NCBI GenBank assembly: GCA_002382605.1
Contig: DFYG01000037.1
Span: forward strand, 1 to 9,335
Direction of reading: 5' to 3'
Length of the DNA: 9,335 nucleotides
DNA from: Synergistaceae bacterium UBA4088
GTDB lineage: Bacteria; Synergistota; Synergistia; Synergistales; Thermovirgaceae
Shown here: piece by piece, positions 1 through 6,423 of the stretch
Position numbering within the stretch: position 1 is the stretch's first letter
Layout of the letters: each line of letters opens with the position of its first letter
Translations under genes and position numbers: made by a program
Notes under the pieces: model-generated
The model's input: the letters and a program-made list of their open reading frames with translations, nothing else
Database searches by the model: none
What the model was told of the DNA's origin: nothing

Positions 1-2907
1 GCTTGAGAGATCGGAAATAGCACAAGTCAGGTAAGGACCTATCGTCGTTTCGTAATGTTCGAAGGGGTGCCCGGAGATATAGATACCTGTCGCTTCCTTT
101 TCCATATCCATACGGGTGTGGAAGTCGAAATCTTCCATATCCAGTAGAACCGGGCCGTCCCCGTCTGATTCGTCATCAAGGCCAAGAAGGCTCTGCATCC
201 GGTTCTCCGATGTCCGGCGCTGCATTATTTCCAGCATCCCGGGCAGGGATTCCAGAAGCTGGCGCCTGTTGGGAGAGATGCCATCAAAGGCTCCTGCCCT
301 GATGAGGTTTTCTATAACCGATCTCCCAGCTATTCTCAGGTCCACCCGGTTGATGAAATCCCAGAGCGAGGAGAAGGGGCCGCCTTTTCTCGCCCGTATG
401 ATCTGGTCAACAGGTGGCTGCCCCACCTTGGAGACGGCGCCAAGACCGAATAGTATTTCGTTGCCGTCAACGCTGAAACTGGATCCGGATCTGTTGACAT
501 CCGGGGGGAGGACCACGATCCCCGAATTCCTCACGGTCCGGATATGACCTGCAAGCAGATCCAGTTTCGAGTGAATGTGGCTCGAAAGGAACGAGGAGTT
601 GAATTCACACGGGAAGTGAGCCTTCAGGTAAGCCGTCTGGTAAGTGATCATAGCGTAAGCCGCACTGTGAGATTTGTTAAAACCGTAACCGGCGAATTCC
701 TGAATGATGTCAAAGATGTGTTCCGCCTGGTCCGGTTTCACGCCATGCTCTATGCATCCGGCAACGAACTGTCGGCGCTGTGTTTCCATCACATCGGCCT
801 TCTTTTTTCCCATAGCCCTCCTGAGGAGGTCTGCCTCTCCAAGGGAGTACCCCGCAAGTTTCGCGGCACATTGCATTACCTGTTCCTGGTAAAGGATCAT
901 TCCGTATGTCTCTGAGAGTATTTCTTTAAGATCGTCGTGAAGCCACGAGATCTCCCTTCTCCCATGCTTGCAGTCAACGTACTGTTCAACCATGCCGCTC
1001 CCCAGCGGGCCAGGGCGGTAGAGAGCCAGAACGGCGATAAGATCTTCAAAACAATCGGGACGCAACTGCTTCAGAAGTTGTCTCATACCGGATGATTCAA
1101 GCTGGAACACCCCGAAAGTATCAGCACGGCAGAGCATCTCAAAGGTTGCCGGGTCGACGGGGGGAAGGGAGTACATGTCAGGCGGATTCTTTCCTCCCTT
1201 GACGATGTTCGCGATAGTCTCCTCTATCATCGAGAGAGTTCTCAAGCCCAGAAAATCCATCTTCACGAGACCAAGCTTCTCAATGGGATCCATGGCATAC
1301 TGCGTAACTATCTGATCCTCTCCAATGCGCCTGATGGGGACGGTCTCCGTTATAGGTTCAGGCGTTATGACCACTCCGGCCGCATGCTGGGAACAGTGTC
1401 TGGCGAGTCCTTCCATTTTGGATGCGTAATCCAGCAGTTTTGCGACCGATGGATCTTCCTGACGCGCCTGGCGGATATCCTGCGACTGCTCCAGGGCCTC
1501 GCCTATTGTTGAGGCTCCTGCTGGAATAAGTTTCGCTATCCTGTCCACGTCGGGATATTTCATGTCAAGTGCCCTTCCTACATCCCGCACAGCGGCCCTG
1601 CTTTTCATGCGATCGAAGGTTATTATCTGGGAGACATGGGCCCTTCCGTACTTTTCAACTATTATTTCCAGAACCCGATCCCTTCCCCTGTCGGAGATGT
1701 CGGTATCGATATCGGGCATGCTGATCCTCTCAGGGTTCAGAAAACGCTCAAAGAGCAGACCGTATTTTAAAGGATCTATCTCGGTGATCCTCAGAGAGTA
1801 GGCCACAAGAGATCCCGCCGCTGAACCCCTGCCCGGGCCTACCGGTATTGATTCCTCCTTGGCGGAGTGAATGATGTCTGAAACTATGAGGAAATAACCT
1901 TCGAACCCCATCTGGCATATTACCCCTAGTTCGTAATCCAGCCTCTTCAGATATTCAGGAGGAACCTCATCTCCTTTGAAACGGCTCTGTAGACCCTCAT
2001 GTGATTTGATCTCAAGCTCTTCTTCAAGTGTGGATCCCCTCTGAACATTTACGCGTGGGAGTTTGTAAGACCCGAAAGAGAATGAAACATCGCACCTCTG
2101 GGCTATCTCAACGGTTCTGGTAAGGGCTCCGGGTAGTTCGGTGCCGAAAAGACCCCACATCTCTTCGGGGGATCTCAGGTAGAAATCGCTGGCTCCAAAT
2201 CGGTACCGGTTGGGTGTATTCACCGTAGCATTGGTCTGGACGCAAAGAAGCACATCGTGCCAGGAAGCATCCTCCGCTTCCGGGTAGTGGGCATCGTTCG
2301 TGGCGATAAGGGGTATGCCTGTGGATCCCGACATTTTTACCAGTGATCTGTTTGTAACCGCCTGCTCGGGAATGCTGTTATGCATTATCTCCAGGAAGAA
2401 GTTATCCTTCCCGAAGATATCGCGGTACAACATCGCCCTTTCTGTGGCTTCCCTTTCGCGTCCCTCGAGAACGAGACTTGGGATCTCGCCGGCAAGGCAG
2501 GCTGAGGATGCGATCAGGCCTCCTGAAAACCGGGCAAGAAGGTCATGGTCAACACGGGGCTTGTAGTAAAAACCGTCAGTGTTGGCAATGGATACCATTC
2601 TTACCAGATTCCGGTATCCCTCCTGGTTCTCGGCCCAGACAACAAGATGATAGTTGCGCCCTGTCCTGTCCTTCAGGGAGTGCCCCCTGGGGTCAACGTA
2701 AAGTTCGCAGCCGATCACGGGCCTTATGCCTGCCTCACGGCAGGCGGCATAGAATTCGATGGCCCCATAGAGAGTTCCATGGTCTGTAACGGCAACCGCT
2801 GGACAGCCCCACTCCGAAGCCCTGCGAGCCAGTTCGCTGCACCTTATGGCTCCATCCAGGAGGCTGTATTCGGAATGAACATGAAGATGCACAAAAGGGT
2901 TTTTCAC
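1..2907 (-). CDS. dnaE: DNA polymerase III alpha subunit, DnaE type (3' end outside window)
   Basis: This is the replicative polymerase catalytic subunit; 969 codons are visible and the gene runs off the low-coordinate edge. The N-terminal PHP domain opens with VHLHVHSEYSLLDG. All nine expected metal ligands of an active PHP site can be read: H9, H11, D18, H43, E68, H87, C137, D205 and H207. The polymerase palm carries MPDIDTDISD with catalytic D401 and D403, and KMDFLGLRTL with D551, close to E. coli D401/D403/D555. A helix-hairpin-helix region follows. QSLLGL at 905-910 sits where the internal beta-clamp-binding motif is expected. The missing part should be the OB-fold and C-terminal domain, since the family is usually 1100-1200 residues. 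The GTG start at 2907 is chosen because it puts the PHP motif at the usual distance and shares one base with the dnaX stop. Family identity is certain; PHP proofreading activity is inferred from the ligands. Confidence 0.98.
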   Translation of the reverse strand, partial: MKNPFVHLHVHSEYSLLDGAIRCSELARRASEWGCPAVAVTDHGTLYGAIEFYAACREAGIRPVIGCELYVDPRGHSLKDRTGRNYHLVVWAENQEGYRNLVRMVSIANTDGFYYKPRVDHDLLARFSGGLIASSACLAGEIPSLVLEGREREATERAMLYRDIFGKDNFFLEIMHNSIPEQAVTNRSLVKMSGSTGIPLIATNDAHYPEAEDASWHDVLLCVQTNATVNTPNRYRFGASDFYLRSPEEMWGLFGTELPGALTRTVEIAQRCDVSFSFGSYKLPRVNVQRGSTLEEELEIKSHEGLQSRFKGDEVPPEYLKRLDYELGVICQMGFEGYFLIVSDIIHSAKEESIPVGPGRGSAAGSLVAYSLRITEIDPLKYGLLFERFLNPERISMPDIDTDISDRGRDRVLEIIVEKYGRAHVSQIITFDRMKSRAAVRDVGRALDMKYPDVDRIAKLIPAGASTIGEALEQSQDIRQARQEDPSVAKLLDYASKMEGLARHCSQHAAGVVITPEPITETVPIRRIGEDQIVTQYAMDPIEKLGLVKMDFLGLRTLSMIEETIANIVKGGKNPPDMYSLPPVDPATFEMLCRADTFGVFQLESSGMRQLLKQLRPDCFEDLIAVLALYRPGPLGSGMVEQYVDCKHGRREISWLHDDLKEILSETYGMILYQEQVMQCAAKLAGYSLGEADLLRRAMGKKKADVMETQRRQFVAGCIEHGVKPDQAEHIFDIIQEFAGYGFNKSHSAAYAMITYQTAYLKAHFPCEFNSSFLSSHIHSKLDLLAGHIRTVRNSGIVVLPPDVNRSGSSFSVDGNEILFGLGAVSKVGQPPVDQIIRARKGGPFSSLWDFINRVDLRIAGRSVIENLIRAGAFDGISPNRRQLLESLPGMLEIMQRRTSENRMQSLLGLDDESDGDGPVLLDMEDFDFHTRMDMEKEATGIYISGHPFEHYETTIGPYLTCAISDLSS

Positions 2908-2926
2908 TATTCGTCTGTTTCTCCTT
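2905..2926 (-). promoter_or_regulatory. dnaX stop / dnaE start overlap with ribosome-binding site
   Basis: Read on the minus strand, the dnaX TAG stop (2909-2907) and the dnaE GTG start (2907-2905) share one G (TAGTG). An AAGGAG lies at 2926-2921, inside the last codons of dnaX and 13 bases before the GTG, which is somewhat far for independent initiation. The arrangement suggests that ribosomes finishing tau re-initiate on dnaE. Coupling is inferred from geometry; the overlap is seen directly. Confidence 0.8.
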
Positions 2927-4640
2927 CCGGAAGATCAGCCCCGTCCGGGTTTTCGTCCTTCAGCACCAGAAGATCCGCATTAAAGCATCTCTGGATCTCC
3001 GAAAAGGTCTCCGTACTGTCTTCTTCTGACTTTTTCCCGGTTGACCCCTTCCCGGAATTATGCCCGGCCTTTTTTCCCAAAGGCCAAAAGCCATCAACCG
3101 CTGAAGTATCGATAGTCTCGGCCCCGGAGGTCTGTGGGGCACTGATCTCTTCAGCAGGGGCAGTGACAATATTTTTTACCCTGTCTCCGCAGACGATCCT
3201 CATTTCCTTTCCCCTGAAATATTTCTCCCTTATTGAATCAAGGCATGCCAGGTTCCGGGGTGAAGCGGCGATCTCAAAACTGTAACGGAATTTTTCGGGG
3301 AAAATTATGGAGACCAGGTTCCCGTCATCAACGGCCATGCTCGGGATGCAGGCACAGTAAAGCGGAAGATTATCTGCCGACATGGCGTCCACGCATCTGG
3401 CCCAGTCGTCCGATCCTTTCCCGTCTTCCTTCGGCAGGGCTGTTGCTGTCCGCGATACCGGCTGATGTTCCTGTACCGTATCAGGAACCTCGCACATTGT
3501 GATTTCCTTTTTTTCAGCAGTCTCTCCAGGAGCGGATAAAACAGCTGACTCAGACTGGATACCCTGGAAAAGACCGAGGAACATCCCCAAGGCTATCTCT
3601 GATTTCAGACCGAAACGGGCTCTCGGTAGAGTCCTCGTGCAGAATTCGAGGATCCTCCACAGATCCGACTCTTTCCATTGCCGGGATTCTTCCCGGACGA
3701 AATCCTTCTCGCTGTCGCTCAGGGGGAGAGCCCGGATACCATCTTCTCCCCATCTCACAGCAACAAGAAGGTCCCTGAAGAGCAGGAACATGCCTTCGAG
3801 AAGCCGCTCTGCGTTGAGCCCCCGCTCCAGAAGAACTTCAAGGCCAACAAGGGCTTCAGAACTACCTTCTCTCAAAGGAGCGACAAGTCTCTCGAGGTCG
3901 CTCCTTCCTCCTCCACCCAGGATCCCGCGAATGTCCTCCAGCGAAACGGAGGGGAGCCCTGTAGAGATCGCCTGTTCAAGAAGGGAAAGGGCATCCCTGA
4001 GGGAACCGTCCGATTCTCTGGATATCTCCCATAGCGCGTCCTTTTCGATGGCTGCCCCCTCCCTGGCCGACACGGCGTCGAGGCATTCCACTATCGATCC
4101 CACCGGGATCCGGTGGAAAGGGATGTGCTGACACCTGGAGCGGATGGTTGCCGGGACCTTGTGAGGTTCCGTCGTGGCAAGGACGAATACTACCGTCCTG
4201 GGGGGCTCCTCCAGGGTCTTCAGCAGGGCGTTGAAGGCAGAGGCCGAAAGCATATGGACCTCGTCAATTATATATACCTTGAATTTTCCGGAAAAAGGGG
4301 ATAGGGATACGTGTTCCTTCAGTTCCCTTATTTCATCGACCCCGTTATTCGAGGCTCCGTCGATCTCGACTACATCAAGGTTGTCGCCCAAAGTAATGGA
4401 GACACAGCTCGTGCAGATGCCACAAGGTTCTCCGTCTTCACCGCGGTCGGGGCAATTCAGCGCCTTGGCCACTATACGGGCCAGGGTCGTTTTCCCGCAC
4501 CCCCTTGGCCCCGAAAAAAGATAGGCATGGCTGTTCTTCCCTTTACCTATCTCCCTGCGGAGCAGTTTCACTGCGGCTTCCTGCGCAACTACTTCCGCAA
4601 AGATCCGTGGCCTGTGCTTTCTGTAAAGGGAAAGGTGCAT
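2907..4640 (-). CDS. dnaX: DNA polymerase III subunits gamma/tau (clamp loader ATPase)
   Basis: This is the 577-residue clamp-loader motor that opens and loads the beta clamp; the full-length tau form also ties the loader to the polymerase. AAA+ features appear in order: Walker A GPRGCGKT at 44-51, a zinc module with C63, C73, C76 and C79, Walker B VYIIDEVH at 122-129, the SRC motif with R169 at 168-170, and sensor-2 GSLRD at 212-216. Domain III (collar) ends near residue 365. A charged linker and a C-terminal tau region (about 410-490, then an acidic tail) follow; the total is somewhat short next to E. coli's 643. The ATG at 4640 has GGGAGG seven bases upstream. A candidate programmed -1 frameshift site at codons 376-378 would give a 386-residue gamma-like product. 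dnaE follows with a one-base overlap, not the common ybaB-recR pair. Identity is certain. Confidence 0.98.
   Translation of the reverse strand: MHLSLYRKHRPRIFAEVVAQEAAVKLLRREIGKGKNSHAYLFSGPRGCGKTTLARIVAKALNCPDRGEDGEPCGICTSCVSITLGDNLDVVEIDGASNNGVDEIRELKEHVSLSPFSGKFKVYIIDEVHMLSASAFNALLKTLEEPPRTVVFVLATTEPHKVPATIRSRCQHIPFHRIPVGSIVECLDAVSAREGAAIEKDALWEISRESDGSLRDALSLLEQAISTGLPSVSLEDIRGILGGGGRSDLERLVAPLREGSSEALVGLEVLLERGLNAERLLEGMFLLFRDLLVAVRWGEDGIRALPLSDSEKDFVREESRQWKESDLWRILEFCTRTLPRARFGLKSEIALGMFLGLFQGIQSESAVLSAPGETAEKKEITMCEVPDTVQEHQPVSRTATALPKEDGKGSDDWARCVDAMSADNLPLYCACIPSMAVDDGNLVSIIFPEKFRYSFEIAASPRNLACLDSIREKYFRGKEMRIVCGDRVKNIVTAPAEEISAPQTSGAETIDTSAVDGFWPLGKKAGHNSGKGSTGKKSEEDSTETFSEIQRCFNADLLVLKDENPDGADLPEGETDE
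3058..3085 (-). promoter_or_regulatory. second in-frame A_AAA_AAG in dnaX, inside a hairpin
   Basis: Codons 522-524 read GGA AAA AAG, giving another A_AAA_AAG in the slippery phase (3075-3069). A -1 slip would add GRA and stop at TAA 3060-3058, producing a 527-residue protein lacking only the acidic tail. The heptamer is embedded in a perfect inverted repeat, GGCCTTT (3085-3079) with AAAGGCC (3072-3066), loop six bases. I see no convincing Shine-Dalgarno-like element at the right distance upstream, and a decoding ribosome would melt this hairpin. It is a weaker candidate than the upstream site and may be chance. Confidence 0.3.
3467..3527 (-). promoter_or_regulatory. candidate programmed -1 ribosomal frameshift signal in dnaX
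   Basis: On the minus strand, codons 376-378 read GAA AAA AAG, giving A_AAA_AAG (3513-3507) in the X_XXY_YYZ phase, the same heptamer E. coli dnaX uses. A GGAG at 3527-3524 lies exactly 10 bases upstream, matching the spacing of the stimulatory Shine-Dalgarno-like element in E. coli. A -1 slip adds eight residues (GNHNVRGS) and ends at TGA 3483-3481, making a 386-residue protein that stops just after domain III, as gamma does. Downstream, GTTCCTG (3488-3482) and CAGGAAC (3473-3467) form a perfect 7-bp stem with an 8-base loop. This hairpin begins 18 bases after the heptamer, farther than the 5-6 bases in E. coli, so its role is less sure. Function is inferred from this architecture. Confidence 0.65.
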
Positions 4641-4647
4641 ATCATCG

Positions 4648-4653
4648 CCTCCC
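4648..4653 (-). promoter_or_regulatory. ribosome-binding site of dnaX
   Basis: GGGAGG on the minus strand ends seven bases before the ATG at 4640-4638. It supports that start over an out-of-frame ATG a few bases upstream. It lies in the 63-base gap after the M48 stop, where I see no terminator or clear promoter. Confidence 0.8.
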
Positions 4654-4703
4654 GAGGGCAGTAGAAGTTGTATTTCTGCAAATAATTGAAGCCGGGCCAG
4701 GGA

Positions 4704-5795
4704 CTATCTGCTGTAATTTGCGACGGGGTGCATCGACCTGGCCTTATTAAGGGATTCAAGAATATTTTCCCGGAATACGAAAAGCGAAGGCATGCCCGGA
4801 AGAACATCCTCTTCTGTAGCGATGGTTCCCAGGCCTACCTTTAGCACTTCTGAACCCCGCGTATTCAGCACCGCCACGTCGAATGGCGATGATTCCATCT
4901 GAAGATACCTGTCTATGGATACCCTGGCCCTGTTAAGGATCTCAAGTGTGCCGGGATCCCCGGGACCCCACCAGACTGGAAGGCCGTCTATTCTGAGCGA
5001 AAGCCGTCCTTCCGATTCCAGGATCTCTGTCCTTAGAAGATGGAGTGCTTTTTTTCTTTCAAGGGGCCACCCTTTGCCGCGAATTATTTCCGCGAGGTCT
5101 GCAACCCTTTCCCTGGTCTTGGGGTGACCGGCGAAGATCCCCGGATCAACGTAAGGACGTTTGATCTCTTCCTCAAGAAGACGCTCCATCACCGTGAGCG
5201 AAGCGGCGGGCGCATACCCCGTCTTGTCGAGCATATTAAGGCCTTCCGTGTCGGCCTCTCTTTCAAGATCCCTGCCGTAGGAGTTCATGATCGCCACCTG
5301 CGCAAGGCTTGTCAGTATCGCGGCGGCCCCCTGCCCCTTCGTCGCTATCATGATCGCCAGGGCTCCGATCGAAAGACGCTGGTTCCTTGCTACCTGTATC
5401 ATTATGTGTCTCCTGTCCGCATGGATCACTTCATGGGCCATGACAGCGGCCAGTTCGTCATCGCTGCGGCAGAATTCCAGCATACCGGTCGTAAAGTAGA
5501 TCCTCCCCCCCGGCAGCGCGAAAGCGTTAGGCATTTTTTCCTCTATGAGACGGACTTCAAACGGAAGGTCTCTCTCCGTGAACGGAAGAAGCCTTGACAT
5601 TATCATCGAAAGTCTTGCTACGGGAACCGGATCCCCCACACGATCCCATTGTTCCTCGATCTGTTTCGAAACCTGTTCTCCAAGCTTGACCTCTTTCGCG
5701 ACGTCATCAGCGGCGCAGGCTGCGCGAAAATGAAATATACAGAGAAGAAGAGCCAGCAGTATCAAAAGTAAAGGTCTACGAAGACTTGCTCCCAT
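4704..5795 (-). CDS. exported M48-family zinc metalloprotease
   Basis: This is a 363-residue Ste24/HtpX-type (peptidase M48) zinc protease, probably acting outside the cytoplasmic membrane. The N-terminus has two arginines, a hydrophobic run at about 8-20 and a likely signal peptidase I site after ACA near residue 28. A lipoprotein is unlikely because the residue three before C27 is arginine. HEVIH at 121-125 gives two zinc ligands and the catalytic glutamate, and EREAD at 178-182 supplies the third ligand (E178). The domain up to about 240 resembles BepA-like periplasmic proteases that clear misfolded envelope proteins, but no TPR repeats are evident afterwards. The last 120 residues are a domain I do not recognise. 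The start has AAAGGA seven bases upstream. It lies 63 bases before dnaX in the same direction, with no known functional link. The family call is secure; the substrate is unknown. Confidence 0.93.
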   Translation of the reverse strand: MGASLRRPLLLILLALLLCIFHFRAACAADDVAKEVKLGEQVSKQIEEQWDRVGDPVPVARLSMIMSRLLPFTERDLPFEVRLIEEKMPNAFALPGGRIYFTTGMLEFCRSDDELAAVMAHEVIHADRRHIMIQVARNQRLSIGALAIMIATKGQGAAAILTSLAQVAIMNSYGRDLEREADTEGLNMLDKTGYAPAASLTVMERLLEEEIKRPYVDPGIFAGHPKTRERVADLAEIIRGKGWPLERKKALHLLRTEILESEGRLSLRIDGLPVWWGPGDPGTLEILNRARVSIDRYLQMESSPFDVAVLNTRGSEVLKVGLGTIATEEDVLPGMPSLFVFRENILESLNKARSMHPVANYSR

Positions 5796-5802
5796 CTGAA
5801 TG

Positions 5803-5808
5803 TCCTTT
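5803..5808 (-). promoter_or_regulatory. ribosome-binding site of the M48 protease gene
   Basis: AAAGGA on the minus strand ends seven bases before the ATG at 5795, supporting a start that places the signal peptide at the very N-terminus. Confidence 0.75.
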
Positions 5809-5887
5809 CACAGCATCCTCTGGATCCCGGCCATTTGTTCCAACCGGTTCCGACTGGTCTATTCTATGGCAAACATGAATTCACAGA

Positions 5888-5930
5888 AAGAGAGAAAACT
5901 TCCGGAAATGGTCCTTTCAAGAGAGAAAAC
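5888..5930. repeat. 12-base direct repeat flanking a short palindrome upstream of the M48 gene
   Basis: AAGAGAGAAAAC occurs exactly at 5888-5899 and again at 5919-5930, a 31-base period close to three helical turns. The palindrome TTCCGGAA (5900-5907) lies between the copies. The second copy overlaps the last codons and stop of the phosphatase gene. The rest of this 121-base gap shows no convincing promoter or terminator. A regulatory role is possible but unsupported beyond the arrangement, and the purine-rich repeat could be chance. Confidence 0.4.
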
Positions 5931-6423
5931 GAGGATCCTTGCCCAGAGAGGGAAGAAGGGAAAGGATCATACTGCGGATCATGACTGCTGTCTCCCTGTA
6001 CGAGGCAATACTGGAACCGTAGGGGTCCGGGACCTCGGTCGGAACTCCCCGGACCGGAGGGGCCGAGACCTCTCCGAGAAGAAAAATGCTTGATGCCCGA
6101 CGGGGAAAGATCCTTGCAATTTCATCCTTATGGGCCCTTGTCATCCCGAAGAAAAGAGTCCCCTCAGGTGGCGTCCATGATCCCAGAGGACTAGAACGAT
6201 GTCTGGAGATGTCCACTCCATGTTCTGCCATTACCCTCACTGCAAGGTCGCTGGCCGGGATCCCGCAGGACGTCAGGGTTCCAGCTGAGCATGCATGCCA
6301 ATCGGACCCATGATCCCCATTTTTCAGGAAATAATTCGTGAAACCCTCGGCGATAGGGCTCCTGCAGGTATTTCCGGAGCAGACGAACATGAGGATCCTG
6401 GGTGTACTTTTCGCCATGACCAT
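5917..6423 (-). CDS. low-molecular-weight phosphatase, YwlE-like (possible protein-arginine phosphatase)
   Basis: This is a 168-residue cytoplasmic phosphatase of the low-molecular-weight protein tyrosine phosphatase family. The P-loop CSGNTCRS at 15-22 gives the nucleophile C15 and phosphate-binding R21. DPYG at 133-136 supplies the general acid D133. The residue before the second P-loop cysteine is threonine (T19). In Bacillus YwlE this threonine selects phosphoarginine, whereas classic tyrosine phosphatases carry isoleucine there, so arginine phosphatase activity is a reasonable inference. No McsB-type arginine kinase is in the window. The open frame extends 31 codons upstream, but that part overlaps the end of pfkB and lacks family similarity. 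I chose ATG 6423, which shares one base with the pfkB stop (TGATG); ATG 6417 is an alternative giving 166 residues. Translational coupling to pfkB is likely. Confidence 0.9.
   Translation of the reverse strand: MVMAKSTPRILMFVCSGNTCRSPIAEGFTNYFLKNGDHGSDWHACSAGTLTSCGIPASDLAVRVMAEHGVDISRHRSSPLGSWTPPEGTLFFGMTRAHKDEIARIFPRRASSIFLLGEVSAPPVRGVPTEVPDPYGSSIASYRETAVMIRSMILSLLPSLGKDPRFLS

Noticed and set aside
3030..3040. Another AAA AAG lysine pair in dnaX (codons 536-537)
   Set aside because: The preceding codon is GGG, so the heptamer is not X_XXY_YYZ in the reading frame; no slippage is expected.
3499..4131. Long plus-strand open frame of 210 codons opposite dnaX, and similar frames elsewhere
   Set aside because: They are antisense to clearly conserved genes, have arginine/serine-rich low-quality translations, and lack family motifs or good ribosome-binding sites.
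5830..5875. Hairpin around AACCGGTT and a TTTCTG/TAGAAT pair as terminator or promoter before the M48 gene
   Set aside because: The stem needs G-U pairs and has no T-run; the -35 match is poor. Neither is supportable.
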